This document shows positions 10,801 to 21,430 of a stretch of DNA of 64,000 nt, piece by piece; the stretch's first letter is position 1; the number at the start of each line of letters is the position of its first letter. The position numbers were made by a program, and so were the translations under genes. Origin of the DNA: Rhizomys pruinosus (Eukaryota; Chordata; Mammalia; Rodentia; Spalacidae); NCBI GenBank assembly GCA_009823505.1, contig VZQC01008856.1, forward strand, positions 241,490 through 305,489, in the 5' to 3' direction. The notes under the pieces are model-generated. The model was given only the letters and a program-made list of their open reading frames with translations. It did not search any database and was not told the DNA's origin.

Positions 10801-10966
10801 TTTTTTTTTTGACTTTTTTTTTTTGTCTTTTTCGAGACAGGGTCTCCCTGTAGCCCAGCTGTCCTAGAACACACTCTGTAGACCAGGCTGGCCTTGAACT
10901 CACAAAGATCCGCCTGCCTCTGCCTCCCAAGTGCTAGGATTAAAGGCGTGCACCACCGCGCCCGGC
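10801..10966 (-). mobile_element. B1 SINE, minus strand
   Basis: Poly(T), TTTTTCGAGACAGGGTCTCC through GCGTGCACCACCGCGCCCGG. The intact CpGs in the head suggest a young copy. Confidence 0.95.
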
Positions 10967-11128
10967 TCTGAGTATGCACTTTTGTCTTAGACAACTGTTG
11001 GACTTTTTTTTTTTTTTCTAACTCCTTGTCTAATGTTTTCTTTTTTTAGTCTCTAGAATTTCAATTAGTATCTTCACATTTCTGTAGGCAGCTTGAAGGT
11101 ATACTGGGGCTATAATAAAGTAAATAGA

Positions 11129-11283
11129 GAGCCGGCATGGTGGCGCATGCCTTTAATCTAGCACTTGGGAGGCAGAGGCAGGCGGATTTGTGAGTTCAAG
11201 GCCAGCCTGGTTATAGAGGAGTTCCAGGACAGCTGGGACTACAGGAGACCTGTCTTGAAAAGACCAAAAAAAAAAAAAAAAAA
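11129..11283 (+). mobile_element. B1 SINE
   Basis: GCCGGCATGGTGGCGCATGC through GAAAAGACC and poly(A). The TSD AAAGTAAATAGA is at 11117-11128 and 11284-11295. Confidence 0.95.
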
Positions 11284-11299
11284 AAAGTAAATAGAAAAA

Positions 11300-11793
11300 A
11301 TGTTGTGACATTTCTTGGTGCCTAGGAGTGGAAGGGTCCTGAGTCAGCACCTGGGTGCCTGCTCTGAGTGGCTGCATTTTCCACAACTGCCTTGCTCAAG
11401 TCCTAAACTGTGCATGGCAATGGTTTTGCCTCTGGTTAGACTTTTAATGGGGACAGGGAAATTTTTTGTCATTTTCAGTTTCTAGTCTTGGGAGAAGTTA
11501 CTCTTGGGATCACTTTCTTACTTGTGAGACTTAAGAGAGAGTGTAATTTTGCACAGCCAAATGAAAACACGTTGATTTAATCATTTTCCTTTTTGCAGGA
11601 AATGATTTTGAAGTTCTCATCCATCCTTTATCTTCTGCTAGCCCCACCAACACCCCCCACCTTTGTCTCACACCACCATGTCTATGCTTTTCCCCCCGTC
11701 TCTTCCCCCAGTTTCTGTCTCTGCTCACTGTACAGAGGGAAGGTCTTGAGGTACCTGACAGTACACACCCACTCCTTACTCTCAGACCCTCAC
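11300..11793. other. Apparently unique DNA beside the candidate exon
   Basis: No repeat recognised. On the minus strand this would be the intron just downstream of the exon at 11794-11978; frames here are not supported as coding. Confidence 0.45.
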
Positions 11794-11978
11794 AACCACA
11801 AATGGCTGCTTGTGCAGACAGATCTCATAGTGCCCAGACAGCACCCGGCCTGGTCGAATGCCAACCAGACCAATCTCAGACTCCTCTCCCCAGTTAGGAT
11901 TCAAGAGCAAGGTGTTCCCTTGCAGTTCAGGTGGAGGCAGTGTTTCCAGGCTTTTCCAGAAGGAAGTGAAGGCCTCTT
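11794..11978 (-). CDS. Candidate internal coding exon, gene unknown
   Basis: On the minus strand a pyrimidine-rich run (CTTCCTTCCCCTTTCTACAG) ends at an AG acceptor before 11978, with a possible branch point (CTATCAC) upstream. A GTGAGG donor follows 11794. The 185-nt block has two bases completing an upstream codon, then 61 open codons, ending on a codon boundary. The peptide starts EAFTSFWKSLETLPPPELQG, contains NTLLLNPNWGEESEIGL and GIRPGRVLSGHYEICLHKQ, and ends PFVV. It is not low-complexity and is not a SINE or L1 frame. Reading through the donor hits a stop after three codons. I do not recognise the protein; no partner exon was found nearby, so this could be one exon of a long gene or a lone decoy. 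The composition and splice context favour a real exon. Confidence 0.45.
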
Positions 11979-12138
11979 CTGTAGAAAGGGGAAGGAAGCC
12001 CAAATGTGGAGAAAACAGTGATAGCTTCTGACAGCACTCACTGATACAAATGTATTTTGTGCTCTGAAAGACTTTCAGCTCTGAGACTTTCTAGGAGGAG
12101 GTCTCTTAGATGTACATCTTGAGATGTACAAAATTCTT

Positions 12139-12301
12139 TTTTTTTTTTTTTTTTTTTTGGTCTTTACGAGACAGGGTCTCCCTGTAGCCCCAGCTGTCCT
12201 GGAACTCGCTCTGTAGACCAGGCTGGCCTTGAACTCAAAAGATCCGCCTGCCTCTGCCTCCCAAGTGCTAGGATTAAAGGTGTGCGCCACCGCGCCTGGC
12301 T
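12139..12301 (-). mobile_element. B1 SINE, minus strand
   Basis: Poly(T), GGTCTTTACGAGACAGGGTC through GTGCGCCACCGCGCCTGGC. Flanked by near-identical AGATGTACAAATTCTT repeats at about 12122-12138 and 12305-12320. Confidence 0.95.
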
Positions 12302-12320
12302 AAGAGATGTACAAATTCTT

Positions 12321-12720
12321 TAGATGGAATTTAGATGTGAAGTCTATCACATCTCATCCTGGCTTCAGATACTTTGAAATGAGTATTTCAAATTTTCGAG
12401 CCCTGATGATAGTCACCCTACCTCACGTCCTTTACAGAATGGAGTCAACTTAAAGCATGTTCTTTAGCAAGCCATAAAATAAACAATTTCTGTTTCATCT
12501 AATGAATATTGTGCCTTCTAACACATTGAAAAGTGAGTAAATTAGATCATACATTTATCTAACACATAGTTAACTACTTGCCCCAGGATCATTCCATATC
12601 GTATGACCCTCTGGCCCTATGTCTGTAAATAACCACTAAAGAAGACAAAGTTTTCAGAACACCAAGAAGATTAAAAAGAGAATAGCATCATTGAACAATT
12701 GTTGCACTTTAAAATTATTA
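12321..12720. other. Apparently unique DNA
   Basis: AT-rich, no gene, RNA or clear repeat seen. Confidence 0.5.
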
Positions 12721-12726
12721 TAATTC

Positions 12727-12910
12727 AGGTTAGCAAGATGGTTCAGCAGGTGGGGACATCTGCCAACAAGTCTGACTATCAAGTCCAATCCTTAGGATCC
12801 ACATGGTGGAATGAAAGAGTTAACTCCCACAGATTTTCCTGTTTCCTCCACTATCTCACCATAGCATGCATGTGCCCCCCCATGCATAAAAAATAAAATA
12901 AAATAAATAT
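12727..12910 (+). mobile_element. B3-like SINE (B2 relative)
   Basis: GGTTAGCAAGATGGTTCAGC head, CACATGGTGGAATGAAAGAG, CATAGCATGCATGTGCC and an (AAAATA)n tail. The AGAGTTAACTCCC body is typical of B3 rather than B2. Confidence 0.7.
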
Positions 12911-12934
12911 GAGAAAGAAGTCATTGATTTTTTT

Positions 12935-13590
12935 TAAGTCTGCCATTTCACAAATGCTGACAAGGATGTGGGGGAAAGGGAACACTTATTCACTGCTGCT
13001 GGGAGTGCAAACTGGTGCAGCCACTATGAAAGTCATTGTGGAGATTCCTCAAAAAGCTAGAAATGTAGCTACCACATGGTCCAGCCATACCACTTTTTGG
13101 GCATATGCCAAAAAGAGACTCTATAGCCTACTACAGAGACATCTATCCTTCTATATTCATTGCTGCTCCTTTCTCAATAGAAATGGAAAGAGCCTAGATG
13201 TCCATCAACTGATGAATAGATAATAAATGTATGGTATATTTACACAGGGGAATATTATTCAGCTGATAGGAAAAATGAAATTCACAGATTTCATAGTGCT
13301 GGAAAGTGCTATGCATGCTACAGGAAGAGAAAAGTGATCGACCTTGTGCAGTCATGAATCTTGCAAGCTACATTAACAACCAGCTTGACATGATATGCCC
13401 ACTGGTGCAAGAGTGGCACAAATGTTATCTGAGTAACCAACAATTTTCTAGTTGGATTTAAAGTCTAATTCACAAGATGGAGACCATATCTGGCACTAAT
13501 TTTCAGCTTAGAAACCTGTGACTAAACTAGTCATGAGCCATACGGGAGAAATTTATTCTGCTAAATGGATGTAGTATTAAACCAACTCTT
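12935..13590 (+). mobile_element. L1 3' region (ORF2 end and 3'UTR), segment 1
   Basis: ACAAGGATGTGGGG, GGAGTGCAAACTGG, AGAGCCTAGATGTCCATCAA and AATATTATTCAGCTGAT are the standard L1 3' end of ORF2 with frame lost. Beyond 13300 comes 3'UTR-like text sharing GCTATGCATGCTACAGGAAG with 30330 and ACTGGTGCAAGAGTGGCA with 36290. It is split by B1, B2 and other inserts, and appears to resume at 14062-14520 and 15615-15835. Confidence 0.8.
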
Positions 13591-13638
13591 TGTTGTTTTT
13601 GTTGTTGTTGTTAAACCAACTCTTAATGACTTATTTTT

Positions 13639-13769
13639 TTTTGTCTCCCTTTAGTCCCAGCTATCCTGGAGCCCGCTCTGTAGACCAGGCTGGCCTTGAA
13701 CTCACAGAAATCCTCCTGCCTCTGCCTCCTGAGTGCTGGGATTAAAGGCGTGCGCCACCATGACCGGCT
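13639..13769 (-). mobile_element. B1 SINE, minus strand
   Basis: GTCTCCCTTTAGTCCCAGCT through GTGCGCCACCATGACCGGC. The TSD TGACTTATTTTT is at 13627-13638 and at about 13771-13782. Confidence 0.92.
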
Positions 13770-13785
13770 TTGACTTATTTTTATA

Positions 13786-13837
13786 CTCATAGATTAATGC
13801 ATATCTCAACTCTCATAGATTAATGCATATCTCAACT
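13786..13837. repeat. 26-bp tandem duplication
   Basis: Two copies of a 26-bp unit beginning CTCATAGATTAATGCATATC, immediately between the B1 above and the B2 below. Confidence 0.95.
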
Positions 13838-13851
13838 CTCAAGAGAGAAGC

Positions 13852-14061
13852 TTTTTTTTATGTGTATGAATGTACTACATGTCTGCATGTAGATTTGTGC
13901 ATCCATGTCGTACAATGCCACGGATGTCAGAAGAGGTTGTCGGATTCCCCTGGAACTGGAGTTAAAGACAGTTCTCAGCCACCATGTAGGTCTGGGGATC
14001 GAACCCGGGTCCTTTGCAAGAGCAGTCAGTGCTCTTAACAGCTAGGCCATCTCTCCAGCCT
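13852..14061 (-). mobile_element. B2 SINE, minus strand
   Basis: TATGTGTATGAATGTACTAC, GGATCGAACCCGGGTCC and GCCATCTCTCCAGCC. Flanks AGAGAGAAG at about 13841 and 14065 suggest the TSD. Confidence 0.93.
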
Positions 14062-14520
14062 TAGAGAGAGAAGTTTCTTGCAGTGGATAGCAACTAACAT
14101 AGAGACCCAAAACTGGTCATCCTCCAGAGAATAAGAGGTTGCAGAGTTCTTATCCCTGAATGGGACACTTCTATCAAATCCTTGCCTCTCAAAGCTCAGG
14201 AATCATTGCAGATGGCTACAAGGAAACTGTGTTTTCCAGACAATACAGCATGCACAAGTCTCATGTAAGCTCAAGCAAGATAAATTCCCAGTATACAGGT
14301 GGAGAGGTGGGTAAGAAACCCCAAACCCAAGGACTGATTCTCTAGAATGGACCTCCCACCTCCCTTGATGGCAGCTATGGTCTTGGCTCTACACATTGTC
14401 ATAGGTGTCCAAGCCTATGACAGTGGACTGTTCCCATTCCCAGGCACCAAGACATTTCCCATCATTTACCCTTCCACAGCCCCAGTGTACCTTCACCTTT
14501 GCCCTACAGGAAGGGTAAAA
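14062..14520 (+). mobile_element. L1 3'UTR-like segment 2
   Basis: TTGCAGTGGATAGCAACTAA parallels GCAGTGGATAGTTTC at 37106 in the better-preserved L1 there. The rest is diverged and the assignment rests on order. Confidence 0.5.
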
Positions 14521-14720
14521 CAGTAAATTGAACTTCTGGCAATAAAAATCGCACCTTGGAAATTAAAAATTAAAAAGAACTTTAATAACTAAAATAATAT
14601 AACTCTCAAACTAAAAATATGTAATTGTATCTTAGAATATAAATTCACAATTCTGTTTGCCCACTATAATTTTTGAGTATTATTTACTGACAAATATGTA
14701 CTACAAGCTTCAACATTACT

Positions 14721-15128
14721 GTTCTAGTCTGTCTTCCATTGCTGTGACAAAACACTATGACCAACACCAACTTGGGGAGGAAAGGGTTTATTCAGCTTAC
14801 ATCTCCTGGGTCACAGTTCTCACTCAGGGAGCCCAAGGCAAGAACTCAGGGCAGGAACCTGGAGGCAGGAGCTGAAGCACAGGCCATGGAGGAATGCTGT
14901 TCACTGGCTTGCTCCTCTGGCTCATGCCCAGCCTGCCTTCTTATACAGTACACAGCAACCTGCCCAGGGTGGTACCACTCTTGTGGGCTGGGCCCTCCCA
15001 CACTGCTCGACCATCAAGACAATACTCCACAGATGTGGCCACAGACCAATCCAATGGAGCCAATTCCCCAACTGAGGCTCCTTCAACCCAGGTGTGTCAA
15101 GTTGACACTAAAGCTATCCAGCACAAGT
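14721..15128 (-). mobile_element. LTR-like repeat (MaLR-type), minus strand
   Basis: Reverse of the 3424-3838 family: GTCTTCCATTGCTGTGACAA at the left end, AAGGGTTTATTCAGC (polyadenylation region reversed), GTGTGTCAAGTTGACAC and GCTATCCAGCA at the right end. Confidence 0.55.
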
Positions 15129-15217
15129 ACTATTAAATTTCTCACTGTTGCTGTAATTTAAGTTTGGTATTCATTCTCCTTCCAAATTCTCCAAACTATA
15201 CAAAGTTTTTCAATATC

Positions 15218-15362
15218 ATTTTTTTGGCCTTTTTTGAGACAAGGTCTCCCTGTAGTTCCAGCTATCCTGGAACTCTCTGTGTAGACCAGGCTGGCCTTGA
15301 ACTCACAGAGATCTGCCTGCCTCTGCCTCCTGAGAGCTGGGATTAAAGGCATATGCCCAGCA
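15218..15362 (-). mobile_element. B1 SINE, minus strand
   Basis: TTTTTTGAGACAAGGTCTCC through GAGAGCTGGGATTAAAGGCA, slightly shortened head. Confidence 0.93.
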
Positions 15363-15413
15363 TAATCATTTTTTAAATCAATGCTAATAAAATGCTTTTA
15401 AAAAAAGAAATGC

Positions 15414-15606
15414 TGGGGCTGGAGAGATGGCTCAGCTATTAAGAGCACTGGCTGCTCTTGCAGAGAACCCAGGTTTGATTTCCAGCATCTGCATGATGGC
15501 TAACAACCATCTGACTTCAGTTCCAGAGGAATCCCTGTCCTCTGTGGTCACTGCACAACACAGGTACATGTCACATATGGAAGCATAAAAATTAAAGACA
15601 AAAAGA
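15414..15606 (+). mobile_element. B2 SINE
   Basis: GGGGCTGGAGAGATGGCTCA, AGGTTTGATTTCCAGCATCT and AGCATAAAAATTAAAGACA tail. Confidence 0.93.
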
Positions 15607-15611
15607 AATTC

Positions 15612-15835
15612 CAACCCTAGCTGAGTAACTATTAACAATGGATAGTTGCTAGGAGAGAGAGTCAGTTTTCTTTAAGGGATTAAAGGCATGGGCCACCACG
15701 CCTGGTGATAGACTCAATTCAAGAAACAAATAAATAATAGAGGGCCTAAAATCAGGAGGAGCTATGGAGCTATGGGGTGTGAATATGGTCAAATACATTT
15801 CATGAAAATCTAAAAACTTCAATAAAAAAGAATAA
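15612..15835 (+). mobile_element. L1 3' end, with a 29-bp B1 head scrap
   Basis: CTATTAACAATGGATAGTTG and the terminal ACTTCAATAAAAAAG fit L1 3' text. At 15678-15706 GGATTAAAGGCATGGGCCAC is a bare minus-strand B1 head. Confidence 0.6.
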
Positions 15836-16985
15836 ACTATGTCTTATTCCCTTAAAATTGAGTCTGCTATTCCATTTTGTTATGATAATGGGCCCCTGGT
15901 TTCTCCCAGCTTTGGAAGTAGCTGGACCTATGGGAATGGGGAACCACCTCTGCCCTCACCATATGGGGGCAGCAGCACAAATCCACAGAAGCTCCCTTTC
16001 TGATACTGAGCAGAGTGCCAGAAAGATCAGGGACCACCTGGGCTCCTTTCTGCAGCCTCTAGACTGCCCTCTGCAACCTTGGGGTCTTCTTCCGTCCCCT
16101 GCCCTCCCTCTGGTCCTATAAGCCAGCCCATTTCTTTCCAGCGGATTTCCTTTCTCATTGATTTAGAGAAAGGCTCTTTCTGTAGCTTGGACCAAAACAT
16201 CCTAATCAATACAATGTGAACTTTAAAAGCTTCACCTTGCAGAGAAAAACATTAACTTCCTTTCTGATTTTAAGAGTAAGATATTTTCATTATATACTCT
16301 TTAGAAAACATCTTTAAAGAATCATTCATGGCAACCTTACAAGAAAGCTGTTGTTGATGTTTTGATATATTTTGTTCATTAATAGATACTTTTCTGTGCT
16401 TGACTTCATTGTGCAGAAAAACATCTTGCTTTTTTGTATCTTCCATTTGCCTGCCCCAGAACAGTGCAGAGGAATGGGAGCAGTGTCCATTTGCAGTCTG
16501 TGCTTTCCACTGAAGATCTGTCCTCATTGTCCCGTGTGTCTTGGGCTATCATCCATTTCCACCACCTCTCAGTCTGTTTCATGCTTAGAAGACAAAGTAC
16601 TTGCATATGCCCTTTATTTCCGACCTTACTCTCACCTCCAAATAATTTTGAAATGCCATTATCACATCATAAACTCCTTCCTGTCCATCAAAAACATTTT
16701 GCCAAGTTAAGAATACTCCAACTCTTTCTGTAATCAGTGCCATTGGACTCTGGGTATGGTAATTCCTTCTATTACCATTGATTTCTTTTACCTTCAAAAA
16801 ACTTTGCTTCTCAGACACATCACTTTCCAATGGAACTGTAGTTACTAGAACATCAAACTTTGTTTCTAGAAATAAGAATGGATATAAGCAGATACATCAC
16901 ATATCTGTTTAGGTTTTATTATTCACAATCAATTGACTCCACAGCAAATATTTACTAATCACATAATCCAGTGAGAGCACTTGTG
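15836..16985. other. Apparently unique DNA
   Basis: Frames on both strands reach 80-110 codons around 15858-16830 but overlap each other, have no convincing splice flanks and resemble no family I know. False duplication 2 begins at 16624. Confidence 0.45.
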
Positions 16986-16990
16986 TCAAA

Positions 16991-17110
16991 CCTGCTCTAA
17001 TGGTACATACCTATAATCGCAGTACTCAAGAGGTGGAGGCAGGAGGCTTGTGAATTGGAGGTCAACTTGGGCTATATAGTCAGACCCTAATTCACCTCAC
17101 ACAAATAAAC
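16991..17110 (+). mobile_element. Old B1/proto-B1-like SINE
   Basis: ATGGTACATACCTATAATCG, AGAGGTGGAGGCAGGAGG and GGAGGTCAACTTGGGCTATA. Heavily diverged. Confidence 0.65.
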
Positions 17111-17280
17111 CACCTGCACCCATGGTTCCTAGTTAAGTCACTAACTAGAAGAAATAGGCAACAGTAAAACCATGGGTCAGAAATAATTGAGTGCTATAAT
17201 TCTAACAAAATACAGCATGCAACATACATATTGTAAATGTTCAGGATGGAATTATATAAAACACACTTTCTCCAGTTGTT

Positions 17281-17411
17281 TCCTAGTACTTGGGAGGCAG
17301 AGGCAGGCGGATCTTTGTGAGTTCAAGGCCAGCCTGGTCTACAAAGTGAATTCCAGGATAGCTGGGGCTACAGGGAGACCCCGTCTCGAAAAGACCAAAA
17401 AAAAAAAAAAT
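17281..17411 (+). mobile_element. B1 SINE, 5' truncated
   Basis: Starts inside B1 at CTAGTACTTGGGAGGCAG and runs to CTCGAAAAGACC plus poly(A). Confidence 0.92.
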
Positions 17412-17489
17412 TAGCTAATCTAGACTATCTTAAATCCAAATTGTTTATTTGAATCAGGCCAAGACTCTGAAGGAATGAGTTTTAATTTT

Positions 17490-18480
17490 TACGCTTAGCC
17501 AGCAGGGTGTGATTTGGGTCATTCCTCAAATTGTTAAACGTAGAATGGCCATGAGGTCCAGCAATTCCAGTCCTAGGGATGCTTCAAAGCACTGAGGACA
17601 AGGAACCAAACAAACATGTGACATCAGTGTTGATAGCTACCCATCAGTAAACGGTAGGAGCAGAGTAACTGGCCATCAACAGGTAAATAAGATGTGTTTT
17701 TATATCTACATATATATGCAACTATATTTTATATATACAACATACAATATCTTCTACCTTAAAAAGAATAAAACTCTGATACATTTAGAAATATATTTTA
17801 TTATTCCTGTATGTTTTCATGCACAGGCGCACGCAGGCCACGTCACACATGTGAAGATCAGAGGACAGATTTCAGGAGTTGGTTCTCCCCTTCCCTCTTG
17901 ATGAGGTTTTCTTGTTTATGCCATTCTGCATATTCCAGGCTAGCTGGCCACTAAGCTTCCAGGTGATTCTCTTCCTCTACCTTCCATCTTGATTTAGGAG
18001 TCCTGGGATTATAGATGTGAGCCACCTCATCCATCTTTTTGTGGGTTCCTGTGACTGAACTCAAGGTTTCAGGGTTGCACAGTAAGCATTTTGACCTGAT
18101 GAGCTATCTCACCAGCCTGAAATTCTGATAGTTGTTTCAACATGGGTGAACTTCAGAAGCATGAATACACTAGTGAAATAATTTAGTCACACAATGACAA
18201 ATGTATGAGTCCATTATAAGAGGTACCGAGTATAGACCAAAGCCATGGACACAGAAATAAAATAGAGGTTACCAGAGACTGAGGAAAGAGAGAATGGGGA
18301 GGTATTGTTTAATGAGCAGTATTTCTGTTTGGGATATGAAAAAGATCAGGAAGTGTTCAGAGGTGATGGGTGCAAAGCATCTTGAATGTGTGCAACACCA
18401 TTGAGCTGTGCACTTAAATGGTTAAAATTGTAAATATGATGTCATGCATATCTTACCATACCAGCAAAGTCTGTGCTTAA
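17490..18480 (+). mobile_element. Ancient L1 (L1M-like) 3' end
   Basis: GGTCCAGCAATTCCAGTCCT, GATAGCTACCCATCAGTAAA, GGTTACCAGAGACTGAGG, GAGCTGTGCACTTAAATGGT are typical of old mammalian L1. A B3-like SINE sits inside at about 17800-18118. Confidence 0.75.
17800..18118 (-). mobile_element. B3-like SINE inside L1, minus strand
   Basis: GTGAAGATCAGAGGACAGAT, AGGAGTTGGTTCTCCCCTTC, ACTGAACTCAAGGTTTCAGG and GAGCTATCTCACCAGCC fit the reverse of B3. An extra middle part (GGAGTCCTGGGATTATAGAT) suggests a composite. Confidence 0.6.
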
Positions 18481-18879
18481 CAATGAATGAGAAACTAAGG
18501 AATAGTTCAAGATCGAGAAATAAATTGACCTTGCAGTTTAAATATGATCAAAGCTAAATGTCCATGGTATGTATTCCAGGACTGACTTGCATGTGGCTTC
18601 CTTCAGGAAGCCATAGAATCAAAAATTAAGAGGTGATTGCATATAAAAAGATCTCTCTTTAAAAGGATCTCTTTTACCCCAGGATTTCTCCAAACATTCT
18701 TTTACACAGGGAGCTGCCTCCCTAGTAAACTTAATTCTTTGATAATTGATCCTTAATCCATACAACAAAGGCTGCTGAGAGCAGAAGCATTGTTTGGAAG
18801 GAGGAACCAGAGCAGCGGCGGGCAGCTGGTCCCCTGCAGCAGTGTCGTCACACAGTCTCACTTGCCCTCTGTTCTACAG

Positions 18880-19064
18880 GAGCCACTAGCCCCTCTCAAG
18901 CCTCAGTCAAGAACTGAGCACGCTGCAGGTGAGGTGGGCTGGGTAGTGAGAGCAGAGCTACCTTCCATACCTGTGCTGCTCTCCCTGCAGTGGTTCAGTA
19001 TGTTTTCCAGCAGACCAGATTACTTGATGGCAGAGCTCCTGTTTGCCCTGTGTTGTGCTGCCTT
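18880..19064 (+). CDS. Candidate exon(s), gene unknown, weak
   Basis: A clean acceptor (CCCTCTGTTCTACAG) ends at 18879. A possible donor GTGAGGTGG lies at 18929, a second acceptor (TGCTCTCCCTGCAG) ends at 18990, and a strong donor GTAAGTATC starts at 19065. Read as one exon the frame stays open and contains WFSMFSSRPDYLMAELLF. Read as two exons of 49 and 74 nt the spliced frame is also open (with VVQYVFQQTRLLDG), but the intron would be 62 nt, shorter than usual for mammals. Alternative use of the second acceptor is the more likely model. No family recognised. The same block is repeated at 21828-22012 by the assembly duplication. Confidence 0.3.
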
Positions 19065-19156
19065 GTAAGTATCCTACCAATGCTGGGTGCCTGACGTTAT
19101 TTACCACATAAACAAATTAGTGAATGAATTATTAGCGTTCATAAAAATGCCAATGG

Positions 19157-19318
19157 AAGCCGGGCGTGGTGGCCCACGCCTTTAATCCTAGCACTTGGGA
19201 GGCAGAGGCAGGCAGATCTCTGTGAGTTCAAGGCCAGCCTGATCTACAAAGCGAGTTCCAGGCCAGCTGAAACTAAAGGGAGACCCTGTCTCAAAAAGAC
19301 CAAACAAACAAACAAAAA
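19157..19318 (+). mobile_element. B1 SINE, right flank wrong
   Basis: AGCCGGGCGTGGTGGCCCAC through AAAAAGACC and an AAAC tail. The left flank AAAAATGCCAATGGA is present but is not repeated on the right, whereas the twin at 22105-22259 has it on both sides. Confidence 0.93.
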
Positions 19319-19352
19319 ACTTTAAGCAAATCCCCTTTAAGATGAGGAACAA

Positions 19353-19430
19353 GGGCTGAAGGTGAAGCTCAGTGGCAGAGAATGTGCTTCACAAGGTCCT
19401 GAGTTGAATCCCCCAACACCAAAAAAATAA
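19353..19430 (+). mobile_element. ID-like SINE
   Basis: GGTGAAGCTCAGTGGCAGAG, TGCTTCACAAGGTCCTGAGT and CCAACACCAAAAAAATAAAA match the ID/B4 head with A-tail. Confidence 0.6.
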
Positions 19431-19446
19431 AATTTCGAAAAGATCA

Positions 19447-19586
19447 GGAGCTAGATTGAATGTAGCCTGCCTTTAATCCCTGCACTTAGGAGGCAGAGGC
19501 AGGTGGATCTCCATAATATCAAGGCCAGCTCAATCTGGTCTACATAGTGAGTTCTGGGCCAGCTGGGCTACAGCTTAAAAAAAAAA
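19447..19586 (+). mobile_element. B1 SINE, ends at the N
   Basis: GCCTGCCTTTAATCCCTGCA, GGAGGCAGAGGCAGGTGGAT, GAGTTCTGGGCCAGCTGGGC, poly(A), then N at 19587. Confidence 0.88.
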
Positions 19587-19587
19587 N
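19587..19587. other. Single N, failed join
   Basis: Marks the junction where false duplication 2 restarts. Confidence 0.95.
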
Positions 19588-20244
19588 CCTTACTCTCACC
19601 TCCAAATAATTTTGAAATGCCATGGATCACATCATAAATCCTTCCTGTCCATCAAAAACATTTGCCAAGTAAGAATACTCCAACTCTTTCTGTAATCAGT
19701 GCCATTGGACTCTGGGTATGGTAATTCCTTCTATTACCATTGATTTCTTTTACCTTCAAAAAACTTTGCTTCTCAGACACATCACTTTCCAATGGAACTG
19801 TAGTTACTAGAACATCAAACTTTGTTTCTAGAAATAAGAATGGATATAAGCAGATACATCACATATCTGTTTAGGTTTTATTATTCACAATCAATTGACT
19901 CCACAGCAAATATTTACTAATCACATAATCCAGTGAGAGCACTTGTGTCAAACCTGCTCTAATGGTACATACCTATAATCGCAGTACTCCACAGAGTGGA
20001 GGCAGGAGGCTTGTGAATTGGAGGTCACTTGGGCTATATAGTCAGACCCTAATTCACCTCACACAAATAAACCACCTGCACCCATGGTTCCTAGTTAAGT
20101 CACTAACTAGAAGAAATAGGCAACAGTAAAACCATGGGTCAGAAATAATTGAGTGCTATAATTCTAACAAAATACAGCATGCAACATACATATTGTAAAT
20201 GTTCAGGATGGAATTTATAAACACAACTTTTCCCGTGTGTTCCT

Positions 20245-20372
20245 AGTACTTGGGAGGCAGAGGAGGCAGGCGGATCTTTGTGATTAAGGCCAGCCTGGTC
20301 TACAAGTGATTCCAGGATAGCTGGGGCTTCATGGAGACCCGTCTCGAAAAGACCAAAAAAAAAAAAAAAATT
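20245..20372 (+). mobile_element. B1 SINE (copy of 17281-17411)
   Basis: Same 5'-truncated B1 with small errors such as GGCAGAGGAGGCAGGCGG. Confidence 0.88.
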
Positions 20373-20449
20373 AGCTAATCTAGACTTCTTAAATCCAAAT
20401 TGTTTATTTGATCAGGCCAAGACTCTGAAGGAATGAGTTTTAATTTTTA

Positions 20450-21430
20450 CGCTTCAGCCAGCAGGGTGTGATTGGGTCATTCCTCAAATTGTTAAACGTA
20501 GAATGGCCATGAGGTCCAGCAATTCCAGTCCTAGGGATGCTTCAAAGCACTGAGGACAAGGAACCAAACAAACATGTGACATCAGTGTTGATAGCTACCC
20601 ATCAGTAAACGGTAGGAGCAGAGTAACTGGCCATCAACAGGTAAATAAGATGTGTTTTTATATCTACATATATATGCAACTATATTTTTATATACAACAT
20701 ACAATATCTTCTACCTTAAAAAGAATAAAACTCTGTAAATTTAGACATATATTTTATTATTCCCTGTATGTTTTCATGCACAGGCGCACGCAGGCCACGT
20801 CACACATGTGAAGATCAGAGGACAGATTTCGGAGTTGGTTCTCCCCTTCCCTCTTGATGAGGTTTTCTTGTTTATGCCATTCTGCATATTCCAGGCTAGC
20901 TGGCCACTAAGCTCCAGTGATTCTCTTCCTCTACCTTCCATCTTGATTTAGGAGTCCTGGGATTATAGATGTGAGCCCACTCATCCATTCTTTTGTGGGT
21001 TCCTGTGACTGAACTCAAGGTCCAGGGCTTGCAGTAAGCTTTGACCTGATAGCTATCTCACCAGCCGAAATTCTGATCGTTGTTTCAACATGGGGTGAAT
21101 TCAGAAGCATGAATACACTAGTGAAATAATATTTAGTCACACAATGACAAATGTATGAGTCCATTATAAGAGGTACCGAGTATAGACCAAAGCCATGGAC
21201 ACAGAAATAAAATAGAGGTTACCAGAGACTGAGGAAAGAGAGAATGGGGAGGTATTGTTTAATGAGCAGTTTTCTGTTTGGGATATGAAAAAGATCAGGA
21301 AGTGTTCAGAGGTGATGGGTGCAAAGCATCTTGAATGTGTGCAACACCATTGAGCTGTGCACTTAAATGGTTAAAATTGTAAATATGATGTCATGCATAT
21401 CTTACCATACCAGCAAAGTCTGTGCTTAAC
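20450..21430 (+). mobile_element. Ancient L1 with B3 insert (copy of 17490-18480)
   Basis: Same order and text as the left copy, near-identical from about 21120 onward. Confidence 0.72.

Larger units (their letters stand above)
16624..19318. repeat. Left copy of false direct duplication 2
   Basis: The sequence from CCTTACTCTCACCTCCAAAT recurs from 19588, right after a single N, to about 22246, including B1s, an old L1, a B3 and the candidate exon. Offset is 2948 over the right half, where the copies are almost identical; the first ~1.5 kb of the right copy carries scattered indels. Confidence 0.92.

Noticed and set aside
15858..16209. Overlapping plus and minus frames of 60-87 codons
   Set aside because: No acceptor/donor pair in frame and no recognisable family; overlapping frames on both strands are expected in GC-richer DNA.
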